Source: Pseudorasbora parva (taxonomy: Eukaryota; Chordata; Actinopteri; Cypriniformes; Gobionidae). From it: a stretch of DNA of 64,000 nt. The notes under the pieces are model-generated. The model saw only the letters and a list, made by a program, of their open reading frames with translations, was not told the origin of the DNA and did no database searches. Both the position numbers and the translations under genes were made by a program. Below, piece after piece: positions 34,310 to 46,174 of this stretch. Location: the NCBI RefSeq assembly GCF_024679245.1, contig NC_090178.1:12199979-12263978 (forward strand), given 5' to 3'. Position 1 is the stretch's first letter, and every line of letters starts with the position of its first letter.

Positions 34310-34345
<36 letters not shown>
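34239..34345. repeat. (TA)n(CT)n compound microsatellite
   Basis: About 30 TA units, a short C-rich spacer, then about 16 TC units. It abuts the foldback element. Confidence 0.95.
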
Positions 34346-34349
<4 letters not shown>

Positions 34350-36359
34350 CTCTGTCTCTCTGTTTTATCAATCATCCCAAATGATTGTGTGACCTTCAGC
34401 GTCATGTGGAGTAGGGCAGTGTTTGTGGCCCTGGGGCCGTGCATGTATTGTGTCCGTCTGAATGTGATCTTTGTGGCGATGGTCAGCCTATTTAAGAGGG
34501 GCGGCTGTGGCCAGGCATTGCCCATACTGTAGCCCTCTGGGAGGGGAACTCACATTTCCGTCATCTCTTTGTCTTCTGTTTTTCCAAAAAGAGATGAGAC
34601 AACAGAGGCTCTGTAAATCTGATCAACAAGGCAAGTCCTATACAACAATGGCATGACGGATTGTCTTGTTCCAGCAAAATCTCCCTACTACAGCATGCGA
34701 AAAGAACTGGACCAGTGTCCTTGAACCTTGTTAGAAAATGCAAGACACCATAAAATAAAATAAACTACATTAAAATTAGAAAATGATCCAGACCCCCCTA
34801 ACCCAAAGTATGAGCAATAGTAATTATGTAGCCAGCACCACTACTAAGAACGAGCTTTGTGTGGCTGCTCAAAGTCAGGTATTGCATTTCCTCCAGGTGT
34901 GCAGGAAAGACAGAAACGTGCCATTAGTCTATACCTCCATGGTGACATCTCCACACGACTCCTGTTTGTTATTCTCATTCACTCTTATGCAACTAATGCG
35001 TCTTCTCTGGAAATTCAGCTCCAGGCTCTAAAGCAACAGTTAAAACAGGTGGGGGTCATGAAAACTTGAGCGCGTCAATTCATTTACAGAATGCGGACAT
35101 GACTTGACACCCGTTCAAAAGCGAAAGTCCCTCTTTCATCAATGTCATTATGCATATGCATTTAGAGGGGTTTAAAAAGAGATTCTTGGGCTGAAAATGC
35201 TGGCACTATGGCAAACTTTCCTAGCATTCTCAGCAAAACACTCACTTCTATTAGTGTTCTCCTGCAGTGGGAGTGATGAGGGTTTGTTTTTAGAGTGAAA
35301 GCGATATAGGAGGTCTTTGTCTCCTTGGCTGTCACCACCCAGTCTCTCTCCAGAGGGGAGATGGTTGAAGGTGGGGGACTGAAAAATCAAAAATAGCCCG
35401 ATACCAAACGATAAAACACCCACACATGAAAAAGTGAGTAACTCACAGCCAGTGAAACTCCCTCACACCCATGATGGCAAACAGAGATGGTAGTTTGGTT
35501 TACAACAAGCATCCACAGTGCCCCTGGTTGTGGCAGTTATGTGTCCCCTGGGTAATTTCACAATATTTTCCTCACAGGGTTATCTGTCATTAAGGTTGCA
35601 TGGGTAATCTTCGACAAGTTGCTAAATAGACAATGTGATGCAATGTGTACATATCAAGCTTTATGAGGCACATTTATGTCATTCTGGCTCTATCCTAGAC
35701 TGTAATTTAAATCAAATTAGCGGTCTTGGACTTTGCAGACAGATGAAATGTATTTTTGCACTGCCGCCCACAAAATGACGACCTATAAAAAGGGAAAAGG
35801 TAAAAATGGATCTGCTTATGAAAATATTTGCACAGGGATTTCAAATGGCAGACCAAACAGACACTTCATAAAAACAACTCAAAACAAATCAACAATACAG
35901 CTATTCCTTAATTTATTGGGTGTGATAGACATTTACATTTGGCAGATGTTTTTTTCCACAATGATGGTGGCGCAAGACTTGGATTTCTTGAAGTCCAAAT
36001 CTTTAAATTACTAGGATAATGGTGTTAAGTGAAGTTTCTAACAGCTGTTTCATTTTGTAAGATCAATTAAAAAAAATTGCAAGGGATTGCAATTGCAAAC
36101 ATTGCAAGAGAGACGATGACATTTGGTGACGAGAGATTTATCATGGATTCACTGCATTTACGGCCAGCAAAGCAACGCGGTAAAATTTGAATGGTATTTT
36201 TGTTTTCAAATATTAATTGCAGATTGAATATTCGAATATTCATGCACACCCTTAATTTGCATGCATCAGGGAGCTTGCATTTACATACATATCTGCACAT
36301 GTATTGCATAAAAGTACATTTATAAAGCAACTTATAAAGCACACAGACAGGTGCACATA
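34346..36359. other. Probable 5' intron, no gene seen
   Basis: Mostly unique-looking; a SINE-tail-like piece (ACATTTACATTTGGCAGATG) lies at 35929-35950. No exon with recognisable protein. Confidence 0.35.
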
Positions 36360-36498
36360 CCCAGCAAACACAAAACGTTTTTACAACGTTCCACAACGTT
36401 GTATTCTGGTTGCAATTAGGTAATGTTGTAGTACAACGTTTTAAAGACGTTTTAAAAACGTTTTTTAAAATAGAAAAACAATGTAACCAAAATAAAAC

Positions 36499-36850
36499 GT
36501 TTTAAAAACGTTGTGAAAATACCAACCTGGGACGTTTTCTTTAAGTAGTCAAAAAAACGTAAATATCACGTTTGTTTACTACGAAAACAAAACTAGACCA
36601 AACTACAACTTTTTGGAGACGTTTTATTCAGGTGTTAAAATAACGTTATCTGCACGTTGGAAAAAAAAACGTTTTAAAAACGTTGTGAAAATACCAACCT
36701 GGGACGTTTTCTTTAAGTAGTCAAAAAAACGTAAATATCACGTTTGTCTACTACGAAAACTAAACTAGACCAAACTACAACCTTTGGTAGACGTTTTATC
36801 CAGGTGTTAAAATAACGTGATCTGAACGTTGGAATAAAACGTTTTAAAAA
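36499..36850. repeat. Tandem 172-base ACGTT units
   Basis: GTTTTAAAAACGTTGTGAAA recurs at 36499 and about 172 bases later at 36671, with nearly identical sequence between (ACCAACCTGGGACGTTTTCT both times). A third partial unit starts near 36841. This lies in the left subterminal region of the ACGTT-rich transposon. Confidence 0.9.
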
Positions 36851-37085
36851 CGTCATGGTAGTACCAAAATACAACCATATGCCAAACCTCCAACGGTAGG
36901 CTACGTTCTGTTTGTGAAAAATATACACAGAATATAAACAGAACGTGACAGTAACATTTTAACATCAACGATTCAGTGACTGATCGGGTAACAGATGAGG
37001 CTGATGCAGAGCTGAGCATTCTATATCAATGTTGTGAATATACTTTAAGGTGCTCATTTAACTGATAGAATAGCTATATTAGAGT

Positions 37086-37150
37086 ATTATATTATATTAT
37101 ATTATATTATATTATATTATATTATATTATATTATATTATATTATATTAT
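37086..37150. repeat. (TATTA)n microsatellite
   Basis: About 13 five-base units. Confidence 0.95.
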
Positions 37151-37379
37151 ACAAGCTTTCATTCTCATTCCATTTAAAGTTTTACGTAGGCATAGGCTGC
37201 AGTTTCCACTTAAACGGTGGCCTACTTAACTATCGGGATATTATACTTCAGTATAAAAATATGTATTCATGTAAACGCAACACTGCACAAATTACACATG
37301 ACGTGTTTAACGTGCGTGCGTGTTGAACATTCGAGTCGCTTTTAAACAAACTGGAGCGGATGGAATTACCATGGAAACG

Positions 37380-38830
37380 GGGCAGCTCGTCTGACAACAA
37401 GCAGCAAAGCTCCGTCTGTCACTGTTGTTTTCACTAATTTCAGGTAAGTTTAGTCCCTAATATTACACATATAATACATACAACTGTTCTTGACACTTTC
37501 TAACACGCTTCTGTTGAATATTTACTGTAAAGAAATGGTTTAGTGTCTTCGGAAAAAGTCCGTTAGCGTCTTAACCGTTAGGCTAATTGAGAGGTAACGT
37601 TAACGTAAGGCTAACTATAGCCCTGAGCTCTTATTTATGAAAGTTGGGCTTTTAATTCCATATTATGTGTAGATAAGAGGTTTTGTTAATGTTTTGCTGG
37701 CTATTTGTCAATGGTTGAATGAAAGGAACGTTAATTTAAGTATTTAACCAAACAGTTTGCACTTTACGTGACTCGGTGACGTCACTCACATGCGCTATTT
37801 CAAACATGTTTGATCTTTCATAGTAAACAAGTATTGACCACGTATATAACCATGCATCTGTAAAACCTAAACGTAAATTCTGGTATCTTACGATATTATA
37901 TATTGTATATATCCTGTATATTAATCTTTTTTTTTTTTTTTTGCTGCATTTTCACCTATGCACTAGTTTATTTATTTCTAATAAACCTACCTGAGTGACA
38001 TTGTATAGTTTACCACTTATTGTTGGCTCTGTGACAAATTGTTTATGTTCCTAGATTGTGATGGCTGTCCAGCACTATGAACCATCTGACTTGTAAGTAA
38101 AACATACATACAACCATACATACATTCCTGTGTGTATATGTTGATCATTCTAGCAAATTAAATGGTTAAATGTTCATTAATTAACTCTGAGATCAACTTT
38201 GCAGATGCAGTTCATGTGTGCGTATAGGGAGACAGTAGATACTGAAATCATCATGGGTGTCTGGCGTGCTTCGGTTTAAGTAGTAGTAGTTATTTACATA
38301 CTATAGACATGGCAGAACAAAGACTTCAGATTTCAGTTCCAGTCTTTTTGAGCTTTAATATTCAGACACTAGTCTGTATCAATATCTGATTCATTGTAGA
38401 GCCCTTATTTTGATTTATACATAAAGAATATTTCCAAATTCTGTAACGTTCTGCTTAATACAGTAAATTCCATTTGTGACTGGATTCTGTGATTTCATCC
38501 ATGTTTGGCTCTACGTGGTATTTGCAGTATTAAAGAGAGGTAGTTTTGAGAGTGAATTATTGTTGTGTTATAAATTTGTTACCATTAGTATAAGAAGGTT
38601 AAGACTAAAAGACTAAATTTCAGTCCGGCAGAATTTTCTGCACACTTCACCACCGAGGCCAGATGAGCATTGTGAATGTATGAACCTCACATTATATTTA
38701 TAACAATCCTTGTTGATTTTTGAATTGTATTTCAGGGCAGTTTGTGAAGACGGATAAACAAGAGATGTTGTGAAAACCAGGACAGAAGTCGGTTCCAGAT
38801 CCACCTTCCAGACCAGACTTCTCTCTCACA
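37380..38830 (+). other. Exon-like segments with splice signals inside the ACGTT element
   Basis: Donor TTTCAG/GTAAGT at 37443/37444. A 38-base segment 38055-38092 lies between TATGTTCCTAG and GTAAGT and contains ATGGCTGTCCAGCACTATGA. An acceptor GAATTGTATTTCAG precedes 38736. Joining them gives only 17 codons (MAVQHYEPSDLAVCEDG) before a stop, so no protein of note is made. Either a spliced non-coding transcript of the element, captured host sequence, or chance. Confidence 0.35.
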
Positions 38831-39144
38831 TGGATTGCTGTCTAATGGTGTATTATATGTTCTCTGCAGAATTAGGTGCATGCAGATATTACTCAGGAAC
38901 ACGACTAAACTTTATTTGCTATAATACATCTATTTAGTGTACCAATGTGAAACAGACTAAAACACTTGACTGTTTCTCAAAATCAGGTATGCCAATATTA
39001 TAAAATATTATTTATTGAACAATAATAGAGACAGTGTATTTAGGCCACGCCCACACCGGGGAGGAAACATTCCAACGCTCTCCATTGAGTTTGTGTTGCG
39101 TGAAGCGGTCACCTCGTCTTTTTTTACTTATAACAAAAACGGCA

Positions 39145-39354
39145 ATGTCTAAAAGCTCATATGTGACAAGGTGTGCAGCACACAAGGTAAAAAACACATA
39201 ACTCAGTTTTTATAAGCTGTCGACCCCAAAAAACAAGCGTTTAAGGACAAAAGTGGATACAGGCAATGAGACGTGAAGCTTCAGCAAGAAGAATGGGTCA
39301 ATTTTGGGATCCTGACACTCCATATGCCTACGTGTGCAGTAAACCTTTTGTTAA
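39145..39354 (+). pseudogene. THAP zinc-finger domain relic
   Basis: In one frame from the ATG: MSKSSYVTRCAAHK. Further on come FYKLSTPKNKRLRTK and, after a one-base frame change, KWIQAMRREASARRM, then FWDPDTPYAYVCSKPFV. Cys-containing start, invariant Trp, and VCSKxF close to the end follow the order of a THAP domain (C2CH finger), although the usual His is replaced by Pro (SKPF). At least one frameshift; the catalytic region of a transposase is not recognisable downstream. It lies within the ACGTT-rich element. Confidence 0.6.
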
Positions 39355-39467
39355 ATATCCAAATGTCAGTTTTATATATTATATATTATATTTCCTGTCG
39401 CTGATTACTTTCCCCTCCAGTGTGTGTAGTTCTCAGTGTAATATAGCATGACGCGCTCTGTCTCAAG

Positions 39468-39545
39468 TGCCTGTATCCACTTTAGTCTTTAAACACTCGT
39501 TGTTTTTTTGGGGTCAACAGCTTATAAAAACTTCTGGGTTTTGTT
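39468..39545 (-). repeat. Inverted partial duplicate of the THAP segment
   Basis: Read in complement, this stretch repeats the bases around 39195-39264 (TTTTTATAAGCTGT then GACCCCAAAAAA, then AAAGTGGATACAGGCA) with scattered changes. The two copies face one another about 200 bases apart. Confidence 0.85.
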
Positions 39546-40914
39546 CCTGGGGTTTTTAGCTTGTTTAATGTACACCAGGTACAATAGAAAAAATAGATTG
39601 CAGTAAAATAACATATGCAATAACATAATCTGTAATTAGTTAAAATGAGAATTTACATTTTATAGATTAATCTCTTTTGTTATAACATCTGTGCACTGAA
39701 TTTTTATGGATTTTTCTCTACATTTTTTTGTTCATGTTCTTATTTAAATTCCCAGTCATTGCATAATTTGCATGTGCTGTACTTTATTTGTACCATTTTG
39801 TTTTATTGGCATACCGGTATTTTTATTTATCTGTTTAGAATTTTTTTCTTATTATTAATGAGAGCTTTAATTGTAGTCTTCTACAATTATCTCAAGGATT
39901 TCAATTTACATTATCTCTACTAAAAATGAAAAAGCTGTTATCATGTAACTTTTCTGTTGTTGTTCCAAACTTGTATGACTTTGTTAGACATTCGAGTTAA
40001 TGTTTCTTATTCACCATTCACTTTCTTTTGTTCAAAAAAGTGAATAGTGTATAAGGAACATTATGCTTAATATCTCCTGACTTAAGGTTAACATTAACAC
40101 CTCCCTTTGTGTTTAACAAAGGAAAGTCATACAGATTTAGATTGGAATCATGCAAGGATGAGTAAATGACAGATTTTTCTTTTTTTGTTTACTTACCTCT
40201 ATCATATTGCTTTTTATATTGTGTGAATAAATACAATGACTGACAAATGTTGTGTGTAGTATAAATTATTAGTAATACATATGTTTATGTAGTTTAATAA
40301 AATGGGAAACAAACAGATGTAAGGCCTACAGGTAAGGTGAAATGTAAAAAGCGTTATTAATAAGCTGAATATTAAGATTGACAGAAATATTATAACGTGT
40401 GATTAGCCTTGACAAATTATACAGAGATCTAAAAAGACCACAATATATTTTTCTTACTGTAGTTATAATATTGTTTTTATATTAAAGATAACAGTAAAAA
40501 CAAAAAAAAAACATTTTGACAGCATGTGTGAAGTGAAGAACCAGTTTGAATGTGGTACGTTTCTACAACGTTGGAAGGAGATGGACGTGGTAGGTGACAA
40601 AAACGTTATAAACACATTTTTGCAATGTTGGAAGGAGAGGATATGGTAAGGTGATAAAAAACGTAATAAATATGTTTCTGCAACGTTGTAAGTAGACGCG
40701 GTAACGTGATAAAGACGTTTCTGCAACGTTACAAGGAGACGTGGCAACGTGATAAAGACGTTATAAGAACGTTTCTGTAACGTTGTGAAAAAACGTATTT
40801 ATAACGTGAAAAAAACCCGACATCTGTCGTATTAAATACGTCGGATAAAAACGTTATCGCGACCTTTTCACAACATGAAAAAAACGTTTTTACAACGTTG
40901 CTGTGTTTGCTGGG

Positions 40915-41328
40915 TATATACCTCCCACTCCCTTGGCCTAATGTGAATGCGATCCTGATGGACTACTGCATGCAAGTCCTTTTTGTTTTATGATCGATCA
41001 ATAAGGCTGCTCTTTGGCGCGGATATGTGATCTGATTATGTCTGTACAGAGTAATCCTGATTCTGTGTACAGTCTGCATTCCATTAAAGTGCAAATATCC
41101 CTCGCAATTCTCTTTACCCAACATCACTAAGCCACGCTACATGGAAAAGCAGCCAAAAATCCCTCAACTTCATGGGCTCGATTCCAAATTTACAACACAC
41201 AGACTGTTCCAACTCAGGTGGCACATTGCAATACTGCAGCTTGAAGCTCTCAGCAGAAGCATGAGTAGGAGTGAAGCTCTCCGGTGTTATGTGTTGTGTA
41301 ATACAGCACTTGTGCATCCTCCCCTATC
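40915..41328. other. Probable 5' intron, no gene seen
   Basis: Unique-looking sequence between the ACGTT transposon and a SINE; no motif recognised. Confidence 0.35.
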
Positions 41329-41460
41329 ATTTACATTACATTTATGCCTTTGGCAGACACTTCAGTGCATTCAAGATACATTTTATCTGCATGCATGTCC
41401 CCTGGGATTGGAACACATGACCCTGCCATTGCTATGCTCTACCAGTTTAGCTACAGGAAC
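41329..41460 (-). mobile_element. tRNA-derived SINE (HAmo-like)
   Basis: Read on the minus strand from 41460: GTTCCTGTAGCTAAACTGGT then AGAGCA (pol III A box), GGTCATGTGTTCCAATCCC (B box), a short body, then CACTGAAGTGTCTGCCAAAGG and an ATAAATGTAATGTAAAT tail. Head, body and tail order match cyprinid HAmo-type SINEs, the best clue to the host lineage in this window. A few bases are lost before the tail. Confidence 0.82.
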
Positions 41461-41745
41461 TATCAACATCTGTAGATTACAGTTCTAGGTTTTGGTTGTG
41501 TTGTCATTGGAAGGGACATGAAAAGGCTCTCTCTCACTGAACAAAAGAAAGAAGGAGAGATATTTAAACGTAAGAGGACTACAAAGAACACAATGTGTAG
41601 AAAACAACAGTAAAAAGAACAGGGACGTCTGTGAAAGTAAAGGGGCAAAATGAGACTCATTCTGATAGAAACTTCCAGCTGTCATGGCAACAATCCGAAT
41701 CTCACGTTACTTAGTGGAAGAAAAATTAAAGAGAGCAACAAAGGG

Positions 41746-41747
<2 letters not shown>

Positions 41748-41829
<82 letters not shown>
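41748..41829. repeat. (GA)n microsatellite
   Basis: About 40 GA units. Charged open frames across it (ERERER...) are artefacts of the repeat. Confidence 0.98.
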
Positions 41830-41832
<3 letters not shown>

Positions 41833-42811
41833 GAGCATGACATGTCATGGGAAGAGGACACAAGCGATAAAAATAGAGGGAGGATGTCACACTTTTAGAA
41901 GCCGCCCACTCATTTCAAAGCCGACAAGTTTCGCTTGTCATTGCGTGGGTGACAAGTCTCGAAGCACAGGGAAACCACAACACACACTCTTCTACAAAGC
42001 AACAACCTGAACTTGCTGAGACATGGCCAACAAGACCAGGAAGTGGTCAGTGAGGCAGGAAGTGACATTGATGAAAGAGAGGGCATTAAGAACAAAAATG
42101 TTTTTATTTGCACTAGATTATAAATAAGGGGATCCGAAAACTGTCTGCGTCAACCCACAGCTTTTATTTTGATTGTGAGCTACACTGGTCGCTACATATT
42201 TTACACATTAGCTCCTTTCAAATAAGTAAAAAAAAAAAACATCTCTTATCAACCTAACCATGATCCCAGAGCAAATGTGTCACTGTAAACCTGGCACAAG
42301 AACAGAGCTGCAAAACAAACAGGCAAGCTCACTTTTTTGACAGCAACACACACGTTCATGACAAACAGATTATAACACCATCATTTGCATGGACTGCCTC
42401 CTGTGTATCAAGACCACTAAGCTGAGTCCATGGCACAAAACTATTCAGTGTAAAGCTGCAATTAACAAAAAGGGCAGGTCAATGGAACCTGAATGTGACT
42501 GATCCCAAACCCGTTGCTGGAACAATATCCTTGTTGGTCCTGGAGCAACATATCACAATGTCCAAAATATGTGCAAAAATTATAGCTTTAGGAGTACCTC
42601 AAGGGCACTAATATGCACTTCGATACAGTTAAAGTACAGCCCCAGTGATAAGCTAAATGTACAGATTTTTCTGTGCCTTTGACAGAGCACCGTCAAATCA
42701 ACTTTTATGGATGGAGTTAGGCTAGGTTTAGGGATGGTGCTCAACTTACAGCTGAGGTTAGTGGTTGAACAACATTCTTATCTGGTTATCTATGAGCACA
42801 GCTGAAACAAA
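41830..42811. other. Probable 5' intron, no gene seen
   Basis: Mixed composition, no recognised element or exon. Confidence 0.4.
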
Positions 42812-43626
42812 AGGCGTTTCTCAATGTCAAGGAAGGATCCTCGGAAGCCAGAATTCTAAGGATGCTACGTCATTGACATCCGACGAAGGACTGTTCCAAT
42901 GTCGAGGATCCTCGGAATTCAACCAAGGACTGAGTCCTTCGTTCGAAAAATATGTCATATACAGCAAAGGATGCATATGAGTAGCCTTCGCGCTCTTCGC
43001 GTTCTCAAATCACCCACAATTATGCGCGCAACTTTTCTATCAGACGTTCTCGGAGTCGGACTCGGAGCGTGAACGGGGCAAATATGCTTGTATCGGGGTT
43101 TGTAGATGGGAAGGAAGGAGGCTGGAACCGGCAAACATTCAACAACTTTATAATAGTCCCCTCACGGGCGACTGCCCGCACACATAATAAAACATAAACA
43201 AACCATAACATAAAGTCCAGGCCTGTCCTCTCTCGTCTTCCATGCTCCTCCAATTATACTCCCGTCAGTGCCGTGAGCCGAGACCGGTGTGGCGATCAGA
43301 CGGACCCCCACCTCGCTGCTTGCCACAATGCTTTTATTTACGTTACCAAACATTTGTTATAACCGTAGTAAATATAAGTAAAGTTTAACGTTTAAATACC
43401 AGTACAAATTACTACTGTATTGATATAAAAAAAATACAAATAACGTTACACATAACGTTATTGATGGCCAACGGACCTTTTCACTGACGCAATGACGTGC
43501 ACTTGCTAGCCTGTTCCATTTACGTGTTCTCCGAATGCTAAAGAGGAGCCTCGCCTAGCCTCTGAAGGAAGTGACTTGGAAGGATCCGTCCTTCCAAGGA
43601 AGTATCCTTGACATTGAGAAACACCT
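42812..43626. mobile_element. Non-autonomous element, AGGYGTTTCTCAATGTCAAG ends
   Basis: Left AGGCGTTTCTCAATGTCAAG, right (complement) AGGTGTTTCTCAATGTCAAG; an inverted pair of over 20 bases with one change. Possible AAA flanks. The interior has further GGATCCT/AAGGA motifs repeated near both ends. 815 bases; no transposase found. A three-base duplication would suit PIF/Harbinger, but this is a guess. Confidence 0.75.
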
Positions 43627-43664
43627 AAAATCTATAGAGCATTGGGTCAATAAGTTATAATTCA

Positions 43665-43832
43665 AAAGTTCAAAAGTTTAGGGGTCAATATTTTTATTTT
43701 ATTTTAGAAAATTAATACTTTTATTCAGCAAGGATGCATTGTTTAAACTGATAAAAAGTGACTGTAAAATATAATGTCATTTTCTATTCATCAAAGAAAG
43801 TTTAAAAAATGCATCATGATTTTCAACAACAA
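43665..43832. repeat. Dispersed repeat (TTCAAAAGTTTRGGGTCA type)
   Basis: Modules TTCAAAAGTTTAGGGGTCA, TTTTATTCAGCAAGGATGCA and TTTCTATTCATCAAAGAA in the usual order of a very common fish repeat. Other pieces occur near 23935, 30440, 31060 and 46940. Confidence 0.7.
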
Positions 43833-43912
43833 TAATAATAATAATAATAATAAATGTTTGTTAAAAAGCCCCTATATGGTTTTGGTTTGAACCCAGTAGA
43901 TAAGGCATTTGC

Positions 43913-44078
43913 ATAATGCCCGCTTATGTTGTACATTGTCCGCCCAAAAGCAACTTGTCCCGCCTTCAAACCAAACACATACTTGGAGTACAATGTGGGA
44001 TTCGCAAAACACTTGCTCTGGAAAGATGGGTCAGCACCAAGTTTATTTGGACCAGCTGCTCCTCAGAATCACAACCTG
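43913..44078 (+). pseudogene. THAP-domain C-terminal relic
   Basis: One frame gives ATCPAFKPNTYLEYNVGFAK then HLLWKDGSAPSLFGPAAPQ, ending at an intron-like donor (CT/GTAAGT). The run 'YLEY..GFAKHL.LKDGS.P.LF' resembles the end of THAP domains and their AVPTIF-like close. No complete finger is left. Fragment of a THAP-coding transposon or gene. Confidence 0.4.
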
Positions 44079-44099
44079 TAAGTATATTAATAATTATTG

Positions 44100-45974
44100 A
44101 TGTATATATTTTCTACCGGGTGTTCAAAATACGTAGTTTTGTGTTTTACAATGTATAAGCTAACGGCTAATTGACGTCTTGCATCAGTCATTCACGTTAG
44201 TGCTAACGCATGCATTGTTATTGATACAATTCCTGAATGTGTACCGGAATAAATTAGAAATATACACATTGGTTTGTTGATTGACATACACTTCTTAATG
44301 CTGATGTGAGGAATTACAGTTGCATCGTCTCATAATGTACCTCAAAATGAGTAGTGATTTTTTATTGGGTTTGGGTTGAATAACTAACTATTGGATTTCT
44401 AATCATTGGACTTTCACTTGGATTGATATGGTAAAATTGACATCATTATTACTGTCTTATTAGTATTTTAAAATATATTTTAGAAAAGAAAACAGTTCAT
44501 TTAAATTGTAAATATATACATTGTATAGCCTATTTTCACCTTTTGCATTGTTATACAGTAGCATTAAAGCCATCAATAATAAAAAAAAAAAAATCCTCTT
44601 TATTTTACCCTATTCTGTGAAGATTCTCTGGTTATGTTTCTAGATTTCGGACAAAAGAGTAAATCTGGAGCACTATCAAAGATTACTAGAGCTGTTTGTG
44701 TGTTTTTCTGACAATCAGACTGCATTGCCAGAATGAGTATAAAGAAAATGAACAAATTCCTGGACAAATTCTTCCTCTCCTAATACATACATTAGACGGG
44801 TCTCCTACAGCTTGCTGCAGTCATCCAATAGTTGTCCTTCTAGAAGTGCAAGTCACTCTCAGATTTAATACACTAATGCATGCATTTTGGTTTGCCTGCA
44901 CAGCTGTTTGCCCAGCATATTCCCTGTAAGGCTCTCATTCCTAGAGGGCCATCTCTGCATTCGTGTTTATCAAACACACAGAAACAAAACTTGCAAGACG
45001 GCAGATATCATCTCATCACGCTCATCAGACGTCCACAGTTGTGCAACATCTGCTGTCCATCTCTCATCTCTCGTTGAGCGCTGAGCTAAAGACACTGTAA
45101 ATCATGCATGGCAATAATATTAAGGACAGTTCAGCCAGTCTCACATTAAATTACAGCTGTCAGCCATCAGTGCAGCTCCAGTGTAAAATTGCTGCAGTTT
45201 ATTCCCGAATGACAGATAAACTCCACATTTCACACCCAACAAATGACTGCTTGAAAGAAAAAGGAAGAGCCATAGACATAAACAAGTTAAATGGAGGAAA
45301 AACTCTCATCTGCCCATTGGTAACGCTTAATTAGCTTTCAATAAGGGCACCATGGTTTGGAGTTTGTTTGTAGTTTTTCTTATACAAACGATCTGAACAA
45401 AATGAGGCTTAATTCACAGATAGCTGACATTCAGAGAAACATTAAGCCGGGGTGGTTTACTTTACGTTCTGTGGTTTATGTTCCTGGATGCGAGCCGTCC
45501 CTAGGACTCTCCCCTGACACCAGGCATCTATTTCTATCCTCTCTCGTTCAGGTCTCCTGGCTCACTATTACAGCCTGCAGAGAAACAGGGGTTCGACTGT
45601 GCCCGATCTCCACTGCAGCCCTCCGCGGGGAGCGTACGGCTGGTGTACGAACACACACATGCAGACAAATATCATTTAAAAAAGTATTTCTCAAGTAGGG
45701 GTCTGAAAAACACCCCAGGGGTTACTGGCAAGCAAATTCAGCACCAGAATCTTATAATCTTATACTTTTGTAGAGAAAACATGATGAACAGACCATTTAA
45801 AACTACTCCTGTAGGCAACTCAATCAATCATGATGGTAAAAGTGAGCTAATGTTTCATTATTCGTAGTAACTCTAGATCATTATTCTAAAAGAGGTGACA
45901 GCGGTTTTCAGCAACAAAGCAACCGAAAGTCATTCATTTTCAATCAGATTAAAAGATTTGAGGCGTTACTTATA
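44100..45974. other. Probable 5' intron, no gene seen
   Basis: AT-rich to about 44640; 44700-45640 is relatively repeat-poor with short open frames lacking recognised motifs. Confidence 0.35.
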
Positions 45975-46121
45975 CACTTACATGATATTGCCAAAAGTAT
46001 TGGGACACCCCTCCAAATCATTGAATTCAGCTGTTCCAAAAATGTCAATGGCCACTGGTGTATAAAATCAAGCACTTAGGCATGCAGACTGCTTCTACAA
46101 ATATTTGTGAAAGAAAGGGTC
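45975..46121 (+). mobile_element. Orphan Tc1-like left end
   Basis: ATATTGCCAAAAGTATTGGG then ACACCCCTCCAAATCA..., ending GTGAAAGAAAGGGTC. It aligns over about 147 bases with the left end of the complete element at 54678, then stops abruptly at the start of its transposase. Confidence 0.85.
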
Positions 46122-46174
46122 ACCTTGGAAATTCAGAATTCCAATAAACACACTGGTCATCCTTGAGATATTTC

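Larger units (their letters stand above)
36360..40914 (+). mobile_element. 4.55-kb ACGTT-rich transposon with a THAP relic
   Basis: The left end CCCAGCAAACACAAAACGTT and the right end AACGTTGCTGTGTTTGCTGGG-type terminus are inverted, with TA on both sides (36358-36359, 40915-40916). Both terminal regions (36360-36960 and about 40540-40914) are packed with AACGTT/ACGTTTT motifs, a plausible array of transposase-binding sites. The left one also has two long tandem units. The interior carries a decayed THAP zinc-finger coding segment (39145-39354), the DNA-binding domain used by P-element and related transposases. Class assignment (P/Kolobok-like) is inference; the boundaries are read directly. 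Confidence 0.75.

Noticed and set aside
41650..42010. Arg/Glu-repeat open frames
   Set aside because: Translation of a GA microsatellite.
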